From positions 1,369,657 to 1,433,656 of the forward strand of contig CM032666.1 in NCBI GenBank assembly GCA_019095985.1: a stretch of 64,000 nucleotides of DNA, in the 5' to 3' direction. Below, piece by piece: positions 1-10,182 of this stretch (positions are counted from its first letter, which is position 1; every line of letters starts with the position of its first letter). Under the pieces are notes generated by a model. It was not told where the DNA came from. It did no database searches and saw only the letters and a program-made list of their open reading frames with translations. The DNA comes from Streblospio benedicti (taxonomy: Eukaryota > Annelida > Polychaeta > Spionida > Spionidae). The position numbers and the translations under genes are program-made.

Positions 1-137
1 TGACATTTTTGGGGCCCAAATTTTTTTGCAAAAAATCCGGGCGGGTCTAAAAATTGTTTTTTGAAAATTTTAGAGGGTTAAGGGGGGGAGTACAGGGGAA
101 CCTTTAAAACCAGCAAGGCTTCACTGGTGGAAATTTG

Positions 138-430
138 CTATATAGAGGTGGATGTTCAAGTGAGAGGTCTCTATACGGAGCTTTTAGTACTGTGAAAATC
201 TGGCTTTTTTAAAGAGGTGGTCTCAACATACAGTGTAGATGTGATCTCAGTTATAAAGGTGGCCAGCTCTACCTGGAGTTGTGTTGGGCTGAACATTCAT
301 AAAAACACCACCTCTTATAAGGAGACCACCTCAACAATGAGAGCGAGAAATCGCAGTCCAGACACTACTGCGACCCTCCATAAAGACCACCTTTCTATTG
401 AGACAGTCCTAATAGACAGGTTGTCCTGCA
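138..430. repeat. Two degraded pogo-like MITE copies, opposite orientations
   Basis: Positions 138-275 carry plus-oriented modules (atagaggtgg, gaggtggtctc). Positions 296-430 carry the reverse-complement form (agaccacctc, ccataaagaccacc). The termini are worn and no clean TA-flanked end is visible. The window's first 130 bases show no gene. Confidence 0.6.
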
Positions 431-689
431 GCATAAGTCTGGTGCTATAATTTCATGGCTGGCCGACCTTTTCACCTCAACAGTTTGCTTCTTCAGCATG
501 GCATCTGTGCCATTTGGTGCACTCGTGTAAAATCATAGAAGTTATCATGTGTCACAACATCGCCTGTAGCGTACAGCAAGGCTGGGCAAATCATCGTATT
601 CGCATTACAGTCTGCTGATGTGGGACTTGTTGGGAATCTGGTCGCTTGGTGATGCATATGTATTGAACGTAATTGATTTGGGTGTTAGT

Positions 690-832
690 GTTGGCATAGA
701 GGAGTCTTTCGCCAAGTCTATAGGGCTATATCACATAGCCTCTACCGGGACTCGAACCCTGGATTACTGGGTTACTGTGTAAGTATTTACATAGAGGACT
801 TTTTCACCAGGTTCATAGGAATATATCAGTTG
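690..832 (-). repeat. tRNA-derived SINE-like remnant with internal direct repeat
   Basis: Read on the minus strand, about 748-770 contains a clear Pol III B box (GGGTTCGAGTCCCGG). About 40 bp (catagaggagtctttcgcc) at 692-735 recurs imperfectly at 789-830, roughly 97 bp apart, so the B-box piece sits between two related flanks. I read it as a SINE fragment, not a functional tRNA, because no full cloverleaf is visible. Confidence 0.5.
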
Positions 833-849
833 GATTGACTTAGGCATTT

Positions 850-1000
850 AGTTTTGCCATCAGGATGGTCAAGTGATCTTTAAATGCTTGATCAATGCGT
901 GTCACAGTGTTAGTGGTTCTGGGTTCGGGTCCCGGCAGTGACTATGATAATACTGGTCTGAATTTGAGGCTCTGCCGCATCAAGACATGTGGCATGTAGA
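850..1000 (+). repeat. tRNA-Leu-like SINE head
   Basis: The start (caggatggtcaagtgatc) resembles the 5' half and A box of a tRNA-Leu. About 60 bp on comes a B box (GGGTTCGGGTCCCGG). The spacing fits a long-variable-arm tRNA ancestor. The acceptor stem does not close and unrelated sequence follows, so a SINE or tRNA pseudogene is likelier than a live tRNA. Confidence 0.5.
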
Positions 1001-1369
1001 TCAAATGAACCTTGTTATTTCAGACACTCCCTTGGGAGTATTCAGTGGACTGTTGTACCAGCTATGTCTGTGCTCCATACGAGAATTTCTCTCAACATCT
1101 GATCCATCTATCAAACTCTCCTTCGCCAATTGAATTCTCTTTCAATCACGTTCAATCTCTTTCAATCACCAAATTCTCCTTAAATGATCACATTCTCACT
1201 GAAAGGTTGCTCTCGACCTTCCCTCTCTGACCCTGTACCACACTATTGTGTAGTTACAGAAGGTGTACACGGACTGCCAGGTTAAATGAACAGAATCTGA
1301 TGTGTGAATGTACCGCTGGTGAAGCAGGATGAACTAACACATGCAATTCACAACCTAAAGAACAAACCT

Positions 1370-1535
1370 ATTTTTTAAACCAAAATAGCAAAGCTACACT
1401 CAAGAATAAGAAATGCATAAGTAATTTCTAAGCGAATAAACAAAATCAAATAAACCATATTTTATAACAAAATAACAAACATACATTGAAGAATAAGAGT
1501 AATTCCCAGGCTAATAAACAAAGCAAACCATTTTT
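1370..1535. repeat. Two imperfect AT-rich tandem units (~80-90 bp)
   Basis: A unit with caaaatagcaaa...agaataag...taataaacaaa...aaaccat occurs at about 1370-1458 and again, diverged, at 1459-1535. No coding potential is seen. Confidence 0.45.
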
Positions 1536-1689
1536 ATAACAATCTACCAGAAACTGGTGTATGTGTGGCCCAAATACACCAATGAAGGGAATCTTTGTGC
1601 CTCAAGAGCATCTCAAGTATCCGTCACTATCAGCATGAAGATTACACTGATGGACGAAGTTATATAACGTCTGCTGAAACTTCGCATTA

Positions 1690-1850
1690 CATCAAAACCT
1701 CTCTATTAAGACCACCCGAGGACTGGCCTCAAGTGGTCTCACTACAGAGGGGGTCATTTTGCACGATTCCTGTGGTATTGTTATGGATATTTGGTACCAT
1801 GAAAAGGGGTCCCATTCTAGAGGTGGTCTCGTCATAGAGGCGGTGTGACT
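1690..1850 (+). repeat. Pogo-like MITE copy
   Basis: Starts aaaacctctctattaagaccac and continues through ggtctcactacagagg to gaggtggtctcgtcatagagg. The termini are degraded. Confidence 0.7.
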
Positions 1851-1859
1851 TGGATGTTG

Positions 1860-2700
1860 CATTGTACGTGATATGTGAACACATTGCTGGGGCTTTTACA
1901 ATAAACACAAACACGAGCGTTTGACCTCGTGACCCGAGGACTCCGTGTTGTGTATTTGCTGTCGTCTGTTTTTGATACATTAAAACCTTGTTCTGTGGGT
2001 GTGGCATATCTCGAATTCTGTGCTATTTTGAGATCGGTTACGTTTCCCTTGAACTACATAGCGAACAATGGATTGTTTGCAATATAAAACTTTTTTCTGT
2101 TCTCCCTAAAGATTCAAGATGAAAATTTGTTCTGTAACTGTAAAACAGCATAATATTGACTGTAAAACAGCATAACATTGATTTACAATCATATTTCGTT
2201 AGTAACGTTTCACATACATTTGCTGATATGAAATCATGGTCCTTTTCAACAATAGATTTTACATCGATTCGCAAATTATTTTATAATTATTTTTTATTAT
2301 GGTTCAGATTAATAGTAAATATTCATTTAAACAACTTTTATATCCCACATTATGGATGAGCGCAGATTGGTCAAAGTTCTAAATGATTAAAATCTTTCCT
2401 TCCTCTCTATGCTCATTTTCAACAATTCCAAATGCTATATTTCTAAAACTTCTCTTCAGCTTAAGAGACATTGATTTGAAACTTGCTTTGCCCACTATCT
2501 TAATTCACCCAGACATATAATATACTTCTCAATTCTCTCTGCAACTACAATTATCACTAGGTGCAGGTACCATCAAAATGCTGAGAATTTCCATGTTCTA
2601 CAACAAACTTATTGAGCTGGTGAAATATGGAGACTTGATGCAATTGATGATAAAACGTAATCAATGCCTGTTTAAATCACATCACCAGATCACCTATTGT
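1860..2700. other. No gene seen; short 24-bp tandem duplication inside
   Basis: AT-rich non-coding sequence. A 24-bp unit (gactgtaaaacagcataa plus variable tail) is duplicated at about 2134-2181. The short open frames here lack any recognisable domain. Confidence 0.4.
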
Positions 2701-2703
2701 GAT

Positions 2704-3275
2704 AAACTACAGCAGAACCTCTATAATGCGACCACCTCTCACTGGCAGATCCAGGTTTCCGAAAAGGGGGCGGCACCCAGTTGATTTCGCGAACTTGCCA
2801 AAAAAAATATTATTTTTTGTTGAAAAGTGAGAGGTGTCCCCTGCAACCCCTAACGGGATGTGCCCATGCCTCAAGTGGGTTTATGAAAGATGTGGTCTCT
2901 TTATGATGGAGAGTTGGGACAGCACATGACCTTATTATAGAGGTGGTCTCTTTACATGGGTGGTTTAATTGGAAGGTGTACGGTATATTTGCTAGCTTTT
3001 GTGATTGATATAAATCGTCATAAACGCACTTATATCTTTTTGTCCAGAAACCAGTTCCAATCACACCAGATTTAAGCAAGATTGATTTCCGGACTTCAAC
3101 TAGAAAAACAAATCATTGTTTGATGATCAGATGTTCCCAAACAGAGAGGTGGTCGCTTTATGCAGGTTTGTAACAGTAAAAATGGTCTCAGTACACAGGT
3201 GGTCTCTTTATGCTGGTGTTTAACCATGAGAAACGGTCATATTACAGTGTTGATCCTAATTAACGGTTACACTGT
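2704..3275 (+). repeat. Cluster of broken pogo-like MITE pieces
   Basis: Pieces occur at 2704-2745, 2880-2985 and 3140-3275. The last ends in ggttacactgta, a variant of the family's 3' terminus. Between them lies unassigned sequence. Confidence 0.55.
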
Positions 3276-3494
3276 ACTGCTCTCTCATATTGAATCTGCA
3301 CTGTGAACTATCCCAGACTTTGGCATTCCTGCATAATAAGTTCATACTCAATTTGTGGCTTTACAATGCCGGCAACCACCAAGCTAATTTGCATATGTAA
3401 AATGCATATTTATTTCATATCAACTGTTCAAGTCTGTACAATGATATTATGCTAATACATCTCACCTCCGACCTCTCAGAACACAGCACAACCC

Positions 3495-3630
3495 CCAATT
3501 GAGACCATCTCTACAAACAGACCACCCTCTGTAATAAGACAATTATATGTCTCAGTCACAACTCACAAACCTCCACGAGACCAACACAAACCTCCATAAA
3601 GAGACCACCTGTTGAGACACGAGGTCGGTC
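3495..3630 (-). repeat. Pogo-like MITE copy, minus orientation
   Basis: Contains caattgagaccatctc, agaccaccctctgtaataagac and cctccataaagagaccacc, the reverse-complement modules of the family. Confidence 0.6.
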
Positions 3631-3639
3631 TCCATAGCG

Positions 3640-4240
3640 AGTTTGTCCAGTTTTCAGCCGCCCAGAGCGCGGGAAGATTTCCCTTTGACCTCAGCAAACA
3701 CAGACATATACACAAACACGCTGATAGCAGAATACAGGGCGACTTGGAGATGGGGAAATGATGGAAATGTGAGCCGGTTTAAAGTGAAAATTCACTACAT
3801 GGACACCAGGTCATTGGCAGTCGTCTTGCAGATTCAAGTTTGCATGGGTTTCGTGAGGATGCAAACAAACACATCAATAAAATCTTTGGGGCAAAATATG
3901 TGTAAAAGAAGCAACGATGTAGCGTCATCGTATGATCTTATATAGGTGAGTGATAGGCCCTGTAGGGCTGGGCATATATATATAGATACTGATATTGAAT
4001 TATATGTTATAAATCAATTAAATCAAATCAGGTAGCTACATAACATAACCTTCAGAATTTTTACAAAGTGCCCACATTGCACTGTTCTGCTGTATTTAAC
4101 TCTAAGTGTTTTATTCAGATATGGGAACATCGTACAATCTCTTTCCCGCAGAATTAAACTCGCCTTTCTCCCAAACGGGATTACTGACTTCACCTCGTAT
4201 GGCACTTTACCAATTCAAGAGCTTCGTCTACATCAATATA
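3640..4240. other. No supported gene
   Basis: A 100-residue open frame at 3643-3945 has no recognisable domain or splice context, so I do not call it a gene. The rest is AT-rich. Confidence 0.4.
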
Positions 4241-4242
4241 TA

Positions 4243-4425
4243 TGCTGCAACCTCCATATAATGACCGCCTTTATAAAGAGACCACTTCTATAATAAGACA
4301 ATGTTTTTCGGTTTAAAACTTCCATAACGCGACCACTATGAACCTCATACAGAGACCACCTCTTTATTGAGGCCACTGACGCCAGTTACATGGCGGTCTC
4401 AGTAACGATGTTCTACCGTCATGAG
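4243..4425 (-). repeat. Pogo-like MITE copy
   Basis: Begins gcaacctccatataatgacc and runs through agagaccacctctttattgagg to a worn end (gttctaccgtca). Confidence 0.65.
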
Positions 4426-4671
4426 AAGTTGTGGTTTGGGGTAAATATTTATATTTACCACATGTCAATAGGCCACCGCGTCTTGCTGCAGGATTCAGAC
4501 AGAAATAGAAAACGTTCTTTGCCGTTCAAATAACTTGGAGATTTCTGCCATATACAGTAGGACTCTGATGAGCAGAATTTATGATAAAAGACTTCTGACT
4601 TATTCTGATATTATTCTCCCTCACAAGACCAACTTCTGCCTCCAGCCAGCACTTCCCCATCCAGGCCACGG

Positions 4672-4846
4672 ACAGTACAACCTCTCTAGGACCACCTCTG
4701 GGACCAGTCTTTGGTGGTCATAATAGAGGTGGTCTCTACATAGAGGTTCGTTCCGCAACTTTATGAAGATTTGGGACCGTGAAAAGTGGTCTTATTATAG
4801 AGGTGGTCTCAATAGAGGTGTAGCCTTAATTGGAGATTCTACTGTA
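4672..4846 (+). repeat. Near full-length pogo-like MITE
   Basis: Starts acagtacaacctctctagg and ends ttggagattctactgta. Internal GGTGGTCTC / ATAGAGG modules are clear. Confidence 0.8.
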
Positions 4847-4904
4847 TGTCTGCCGGCCCCTGAACCCTGTCACATCTTCTAACAAAAATGCACACAGTGC
4901 TACA

Positions 4905-5083
4905 GTCTCTAGTGTTCAAACCACCTCTACTGGGAGACCACCTTAGTAATAAGATCAATCTTCATGGCCTCAAATCTCCATCAACCGACAACCATTATCC
5001 TCCATAAAGACACCACCTCTCTATTAAGACCACTTGAAGCCAGTTGGAAGGACTTCTTATCGAGGTTCAGCTGTATAAATGTG
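4905..5083 (-). repeat. Pogo-like MITE copy
   Basis: Contains caaaccacctctactgggag and ccataaagacaccacctctc, ending gttcagctgta. Copies in the same relative place occur at about 34930 and 38690. Confidence 0.7.
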
Positions 5084-5370
5084 TGGGCCAGACAACATCC
5101 AGGGCTGAATAGGATTATGAAAAAGGACACGAAAAATTCACTGATGACACACACTAGACCTGGAAGCATAGCAAAAGGATGACCACTTTGAATAACATAA
5201 TATAAAACCTGACCTCCGAATGAATATCTTTGTCAATATAATTGGACATGCGTCTGTTCTCTTCACCTTTCCACTTTCCCTGTGTCCTCCAAATTCATTA
5301 TCCTCTGTACAAATAAAATACTTTGTCATCAAAGCTTCTTCAGTTTGTTGTTGACATCTCCACTGATAGG

Positions 5371-5515
5371 TACAGTAGAACCTTGTCAATAAGACCACCC
5401 AAGGACTGACCTCAAGTGGTCTCAATAAAGAGGTGGTCTCTTTATGGAAGTTCACAGCAGTCTCAGTATAAGAGTCAAACCTCATAAAACCGACCCAATT
5501 ACACAGGTGGTCGTT
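5371..5515 (+). repeat. Pogo-like MITE, 3' end replaced
   Basis: Starts tacagtagaaccttgtcaat. Copies at 35404 and 39160 run to a full 3' terminus, but here the sequence switches near 5515 to about 190 bp absent from the paralogues. Confidence 0.7.
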
Positions 5516-5705
5516 TCATTGTATTTATCCTCTTTTTGGAAGAGATTTCTTTATAGAAAGACGACCGTTTATCAACCATACTTTCAAATAATTTCCCGAA
5601 CATGGGTTCTATGGTCTTAGGCCTGATGTCATCCTTTCCTTTAGGGATAGCTACTCTGAGGCCGTATGCCCTTTCATTCGGGTATTGACCATCACATATA
5701 CAATA
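5515..5705. other. Copy-specific insert in block A
   Basis: This stretch is not in the paralogous copies at 35.5 and 39.3 kb. On the minus strand it lies within a 73-residue open frame (5499-5720) containing VAIPKGKDDIRPK and FGKLFESMV. I do not recognise a family with confidence. Confidence 0.4.
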
Positions 5706-6034
5706 CAAATACAAATACACGGTCAGATTGGGGCCAATTAAACCTTAAAAGAGCTGACCGGTGGCTGGAGCGGTCATTGGAGCGGTCAGTCGGCAGCAGA
5801 ACCAATCAGACAGATTGTCAGCAGTCCCCGAGCTAACAGGCGCACATAAAAAACAAATTAATGGCGGAATTCATTGTGAAGGGATTGAAATTGTTGCTGG
5901 TTTATCGCTTAATAGTCAGGCTGCTCAAGGCAATATTTCGCTGAAATCATTCACGGAATGAAAGAAGCATGAAATTTGGCAGATTGCAAGAACATCCCAT
6001 ATGAAGTATTTCAAGCTATAGGGCCATCGCAGAT

Positions 6035-6424
6035 TTGACCTCTGACTCCGAATTACGGCCATTTTCCAAAAATGGCCGACAAAAAAATATATGATCATCA
6101 ATATCTCATCATCTAGTCAACTCAAACTTATCATATTGGTGTTAAAACATATATTTTCAATAGTAGACAATGTCTACTTTCAAACATATATCTCATCATC
6201 TAGTCAACTCTTAAGTGTGACTTTTAGTGGTCAAACCTGCAGGTTTAAGTTTAAGTGTTCTAATATAACTAAATCAAATACCTCTGACCTCTATGGCAGC
6301 CATCTTTCAATATGGCGGCCACAATAATGGTGGATGAAAGTATATGAGTTAATAGCTCTTTTCCTAGTTGATATAGAATCGTGATCTTGAAATCCAAGAA
6401 TACATTTGTAAGCCAAAGTGTAAC
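6035..6424 (+). repeat. Left long terminal inverted repeat of the 3.7 kb element
   Basis: Pairs with the reverse complement of 9245-9600. Shared landmarks are aattacggccattttcc, aatggccgac, aagtttaagtgttctaatat, ggcagccatctttcaatatg and gatatagaatcgtgatctt. It carries subrepeats: gacctctgac occurs twice and tctcatcatctagtcaactc occurs twice. The motif at 6145-6188 is internal here but outermost in the right arm. Confidence 0.85.
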
Positions 6425-8767
6425 TTTGCACATAGAGATGAATGCTTTTAAGATATTAGGAAACTTGCTTGATAGCAGCGGTTGGACTGGTGCACTCACT
6501 CAAGGTAACATTGCCTCCTCAGGCACAGCTGACTCCTATCTAAAGGTGTCGCACGTAGCACGCACGCGACATGCTCATCAGGTTACACAGTCGAGCCTGC
6601 ACATTTTCCTGCACAAACCCTACACTGATTATGTCAGCAATCAAGATAGTGAAGAAAACGTGAAGACAATAGAGGTCTGGAGTGATGAGAAGTCCGCAAT
6701 CAGTCCACAGTTTCAGTTTTGGTTCACCATTTTGCAATCGGAACTCAATGTATTGCTGTTTGTCAGATCGCTGAGACAGGCTGATTTTAAACTTTATGTA
6801 GATTCACTATCAAAGATTGTGCCTTGGTTTTTTCTCTTGACCACACCAACTATGCTCGGTGGATTTCAGTGCACTTATGTTACATGACAACTCTTGGAAG
6901 TAAACATCCTGCTATATACAAGGAGTTCCTGGATAGAAACCTCACTGTGAAGAAAACCAAGCGAGCATTTTCTTACATAGCTACAGACCAAGCCCATGAA
7001 CAAAAACAATGCCTGTGTGAAGGGATATCGAGGTGCTGTAGGCTTAACGCAGAACCCCACAGCCTTACAAAGATGGATGGTGTCAGGTCCAGAGATGGCT
7101 CGTCTGATTGAGGAGTTTCAAACATCAATAGAAAAGGATGAATTAGTCAGATCGTCGTCATCATGAACAAACAGGAAGTACACAGAAAACATTTTTCAAC
7201 CAAGTTAATGCCCTCAGTAGTGTAATTGAAGAGATGGGAAACCCATTCACTGAAGAGAGTGGTGATTTGCTCGTCTTGGACACAAGGGAGCTCTCTGATC
7301 CAGCAGTGCACAGCACAATGCGCACACTGGAGAAAAAGGACAAGAGCAGTATGATACATTTGTTAAAGAACGTCTGGTGACATATGAAAAACATGATAAT
7401 GATTCAATTAAAACAAATTACCTCTTCAGTCGTCCACTAGTACGCGAACAGTCAAGAGAAAAAAGCAACTGCTATCGTCTGTGAAGAGTGACTGTTCGCT
7501 CTTCTCCAGTTTGTACATATCCTGCCAAACATGTGATGGCAACCTTGATGAGTTTTTTGCCCATGAGAAACAGGCATGCCCTCCATCACTTTCTCATATG
7601 GGCAAGCTGAGGTTAGGAACCAAGTCTGATATAGTAAGCTGCCTAGAAGAATTGGTTCCCACCCCAACCAAGGAATCCAGGACAAATGAATCACTATATG
7701 ATAACACCCATGCTGTGAATGTTGTCATCCTTAGTGAATATGTTGAAGCCTGGCACTGTGAATTTTCAGAATATGCCTCCCAGATATTCCTACCATATAT
7801 CACTACACAGCTACAACGCGTGCAGAGAGTAGATGTGGTGTGGGATGAATATGTAGATGGCAGTCTGAAAGAATACACACAAAGTACAAGAGGTAAAGGG
7901 AAGTCGTAGGCGGGTGGGGCCTTCAATACACTCCCCTAAGAACTGGCAAGAGTTTTTGAGGAATGATGCCAACAGGGCAGAACTCTTTCGTTTTTTGAGC
8001 TTGAACCCTAGTAACCCCGTTTCAGGTGATCACCATACACCACCACACAGCCATTGGATACCACCCAACTTGCCTTGTACTCAGGAGGAAGCAGATAAAC
8101 CCCCCATTTTATGCATGATGCGATACAAATCTTGTTGTAAAGCAATGATCCGTACAGTTGACTCAGAGTTTTGCAGCTGTTCCACACTTAACATTGATGA
8201 TTTTGATTGCCTTTTTGATACCTGCACATCATATGTCTAATGCACTTGGTCCAAATCGCTGCACAGCCTTGCCATTCCTGCATGCATTTAGTGGCTGTGA
8301 TACAGTTTCATGCTTTGGTGGCCGTGGAAAACGCACTGTCTGGGACATCTGGAAGGCATATGATGAGGTGACTCCCGCACTGACCACCATGATGTTCTGG
8401 AGCGATTTGTGATTTTGCTGTATGATCGCACAAGCAGTGAAGAAGATGTGAATGTTGCCAGAAAGCAGCTATTTGCACAGAAAGGAAGACCAATGGACGG
8501 GCTTCCACCAACCAAAGTTGCACTAAAAGAGCATACAAAAAGAGCTGCATACCAGGCAGGTCATGTCTGGGCCACCATGTTTGTTCATGAACCCAACTTC
8601 CTGCTGAATGGGGATGGTTGCAAACAGACAATGGAGGTTGGAAAGTGAAATGGACTGAGCTGACTGAGGCTTTAAGGTGTGGGTGTAAGAAAGGCTGTAG
8701 TGCCAAGTGTAAATGTGTTAAGGCTGCACTGCCATGCACTGCTCTCTGTCTGTGTGGCAGCATGTGA
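6381..8767 (+). pseudogene. Transposase-like protein with XPG/FEN1-like and Cys8 motifs, decayed
   Basis: Successive plus-strand pieces in different frames show the family in order. They are an N-part with SSGTADSYLK and RTRHAHQVT (6381-6840); LDHTNYARW and DQAHEQ (6824-7003); VGLTQNPTALQRW (7003-7157); EEMGNPF and LLVLDTREL (7195-7380); LDEFFAHEKQACPPSLS and VDVVWDEYVDGSLKE (7481-7909); an EEAD-type segment with MIRTVD (about 8050-8170); HAFSGCDTVSCFGGRGKR (8281-8334), which resembles the XPG/FEN1 GCD loop; ARKQLFAQKGRPMDGLPPTK and AAYQAG (8409-8648); and a terminal Cys8 cluster, C-x-C-x3-C-x3-C-x-C-x6-C-x3-C-x-C (8675-8764), then TGA. Roughly eight or more frameshifts or stops separate the pieces. 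The family's longer N-terminus is missing. It cannot make a functional protein as it stands. The product would have acted in DNA cutting during transposition (inferred). Confidence 0.8.
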
Positions 8768-9244
8768 CCGTGAATGAAATGTTATTTGCTCAATACTGCA
8801 CCATGACAAACAAGGTGTATGACAATGGTATCTATTATGATGTACTTTTTGTAAATAATTATTTTGTACATAGATGATGATCTGTTGCTTTTTACGAAGT
8901 GAGCAGTTAATTTTGAAATATATCCCTGGTATATACATATACTCGTTATATTGGTATATATTTACAGTGATGCATATTGATTGTAAGATTTCATAATGCA
9001 TAGGTATAAAATATAGATAAGCAAATGTTATTGCTTTTATTTTCACAACTCAAACTCAATGCACCGACAATTAGCTGGTCACAAGTTCCCAATTTATAAT
9101 CCACTTCTACAAGATTTTGGTGGTCGGCCTAAAAAACAGTTTGCATTGACCTTGTCATAATATCGGAACCTGAATCTGGTTAAGTACCAATAACTGCTCT
9201 AATGGGCACCTTACTCACAGATACATCTTTTGATAGTAGTTGTT

Positions 9245-9600
9245 GTCACTTTGGCTTACAAATGTATTCTGAGATACTAAGATCACGATTCTATATCAAC
9301 TAGGCAAAGAGCTATTAACTCATATACTTTCATCCGTTATATTGTGGCCGCCATATTGAAAGATGGCTGCCATAGAGGTCAGAGGTCATTGATTTAGTTA
9401 TATTAGAACACTTAAACTTAAACCTGTAGGTTTGACCACTAAAATCACACTTAAGAGTTGACTAGATGATGAGATATGGATATTCATATATTTTTTGTCG
9501 GCCATTTTGGAAAATGGCCGTAATTGGGGTCAGAGGTCAAATAAAGGATATATGTTTGAAAGTAGACATTGTCTACTATTGAAAATATATGTTTTAACAT
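9245..9600 (-). repeat. Right long terminal inverted repeat of the 3.7 kb element
   Basis: Reverse complement of 6035-6424 with moderate divergence. It also contains the complement of the first codons of the gene's 5' open frame, so the repeat reaches into coding sequence on the left. Confidence 0.85.
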
Positions 9601-10076
9601 ATCACCAGGCAGCCATGGCTTGACACAAACATTGGATTATAACATGGCTGGCGACAAGGTGATAATAAAAAATAAATAAAATGACTGACTTAATTGTGAA
9701 GATATTGGACATTGTTGCAATTTATTTTTTCAATGCAAGTCCCCATAGAATACTTTTTTAATGTTCGACCATAAAAATTGAATTATAACATGGTTGACCA
9801 AATGAATTTCAGAGACATGTTCTTTTAACAAACATATTATATACATGTAATTGACCATGCTAAATGGGAAGACATGAAAGTGACCGGTCAATTTCACATA
9901 TATTTTGCATTCTTACGTTTTATATTGTAGGGTTAAAGATCAATGTTTTTAGTTGACCATAGCGATTGGTCAACATGCGTGACCGTGTCAATTTCTGCCA
10001 CAGTTTCCACAAGTGGAGAATCTAATATGATTTTTTTTTTTAAATATTTGGTCATGGAATTTAGTGTCTGCGATTG

Positions 10077-10140
10077 ACCAAGTGGTCTTATTACAGAAGT
10101 CGTCTCATTGGAGGTGGCCTTAAAGGGATGTTTTACTGTA
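10077..10140 (+). repeat. Pogo-like MITE 3' fragment
   Basis: Contains aagtggtcttattacagaag and ends gatgttttactgta. Confidence 0.6.
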
Positions 10141-10164
10141 GTTAGGCATCGACCATTTGATCTC

Positions 10165-10182
10165 GGGGGGGGGGGGGGGGGG
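10165..10182. repeat. Poly-G run, 18 bases
   Basis: An uninterrupted G homopolymer, able in principle to form a G-quadruplex and also a typical spot for length error. Confidence 0.8.

Larger units (their letters stand above)
5910..9615 (+). mobile_element. Academ-like DNA transposon with long inverted repeats (broken)
   Basis: The unit is about 3.7 kb, flanked by long inverted repeats (6035-6424 and 9245-9600) around one decayed plus-strand gene (6381-8767). The outer limits are inferred from the paralogous block A', where the flanking sequences run together at about 39620-39660 with no element. A target duplication could not be made out. The gene belongs to a large family of uncharacterised animal transposon proteins with an XPG/FEN1-like motif and a C-terminal eight-cysteine motif. 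As I recall, that combination is reported for the Academ superfamily. About 120 bp (5910-6030) outside the left repeat has no partner on the right, so one end may be truncated or rearranged. Assignment to Academ is an inference. Confidence 0.7.

Noticed and set aside
850-940. Functional tRNA-Leu gene
   Set aside because: A and B boxes are present, but the acceptor stem and variable arm do not pair convincingly. A SINE or tRNA pseudogene fits better.
3643-3945. 100-residue plus-strand open frame
   Set aside because: No recognisable domain, no conservation in the duplicated parts of the window, and flanked by MITE debris.
7594-7926. Minus-strand open frames within the transposase region (also 8308-8763)
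   Set aside because: They are antisense shadows of the plus-strand transposase pieces, which match a known family.
10165-10182. G-run as a regulatory G-quadruplex
   Set aside because: Only a single homopolymer with no gene nearby. Slippage or assembly noise explains it.
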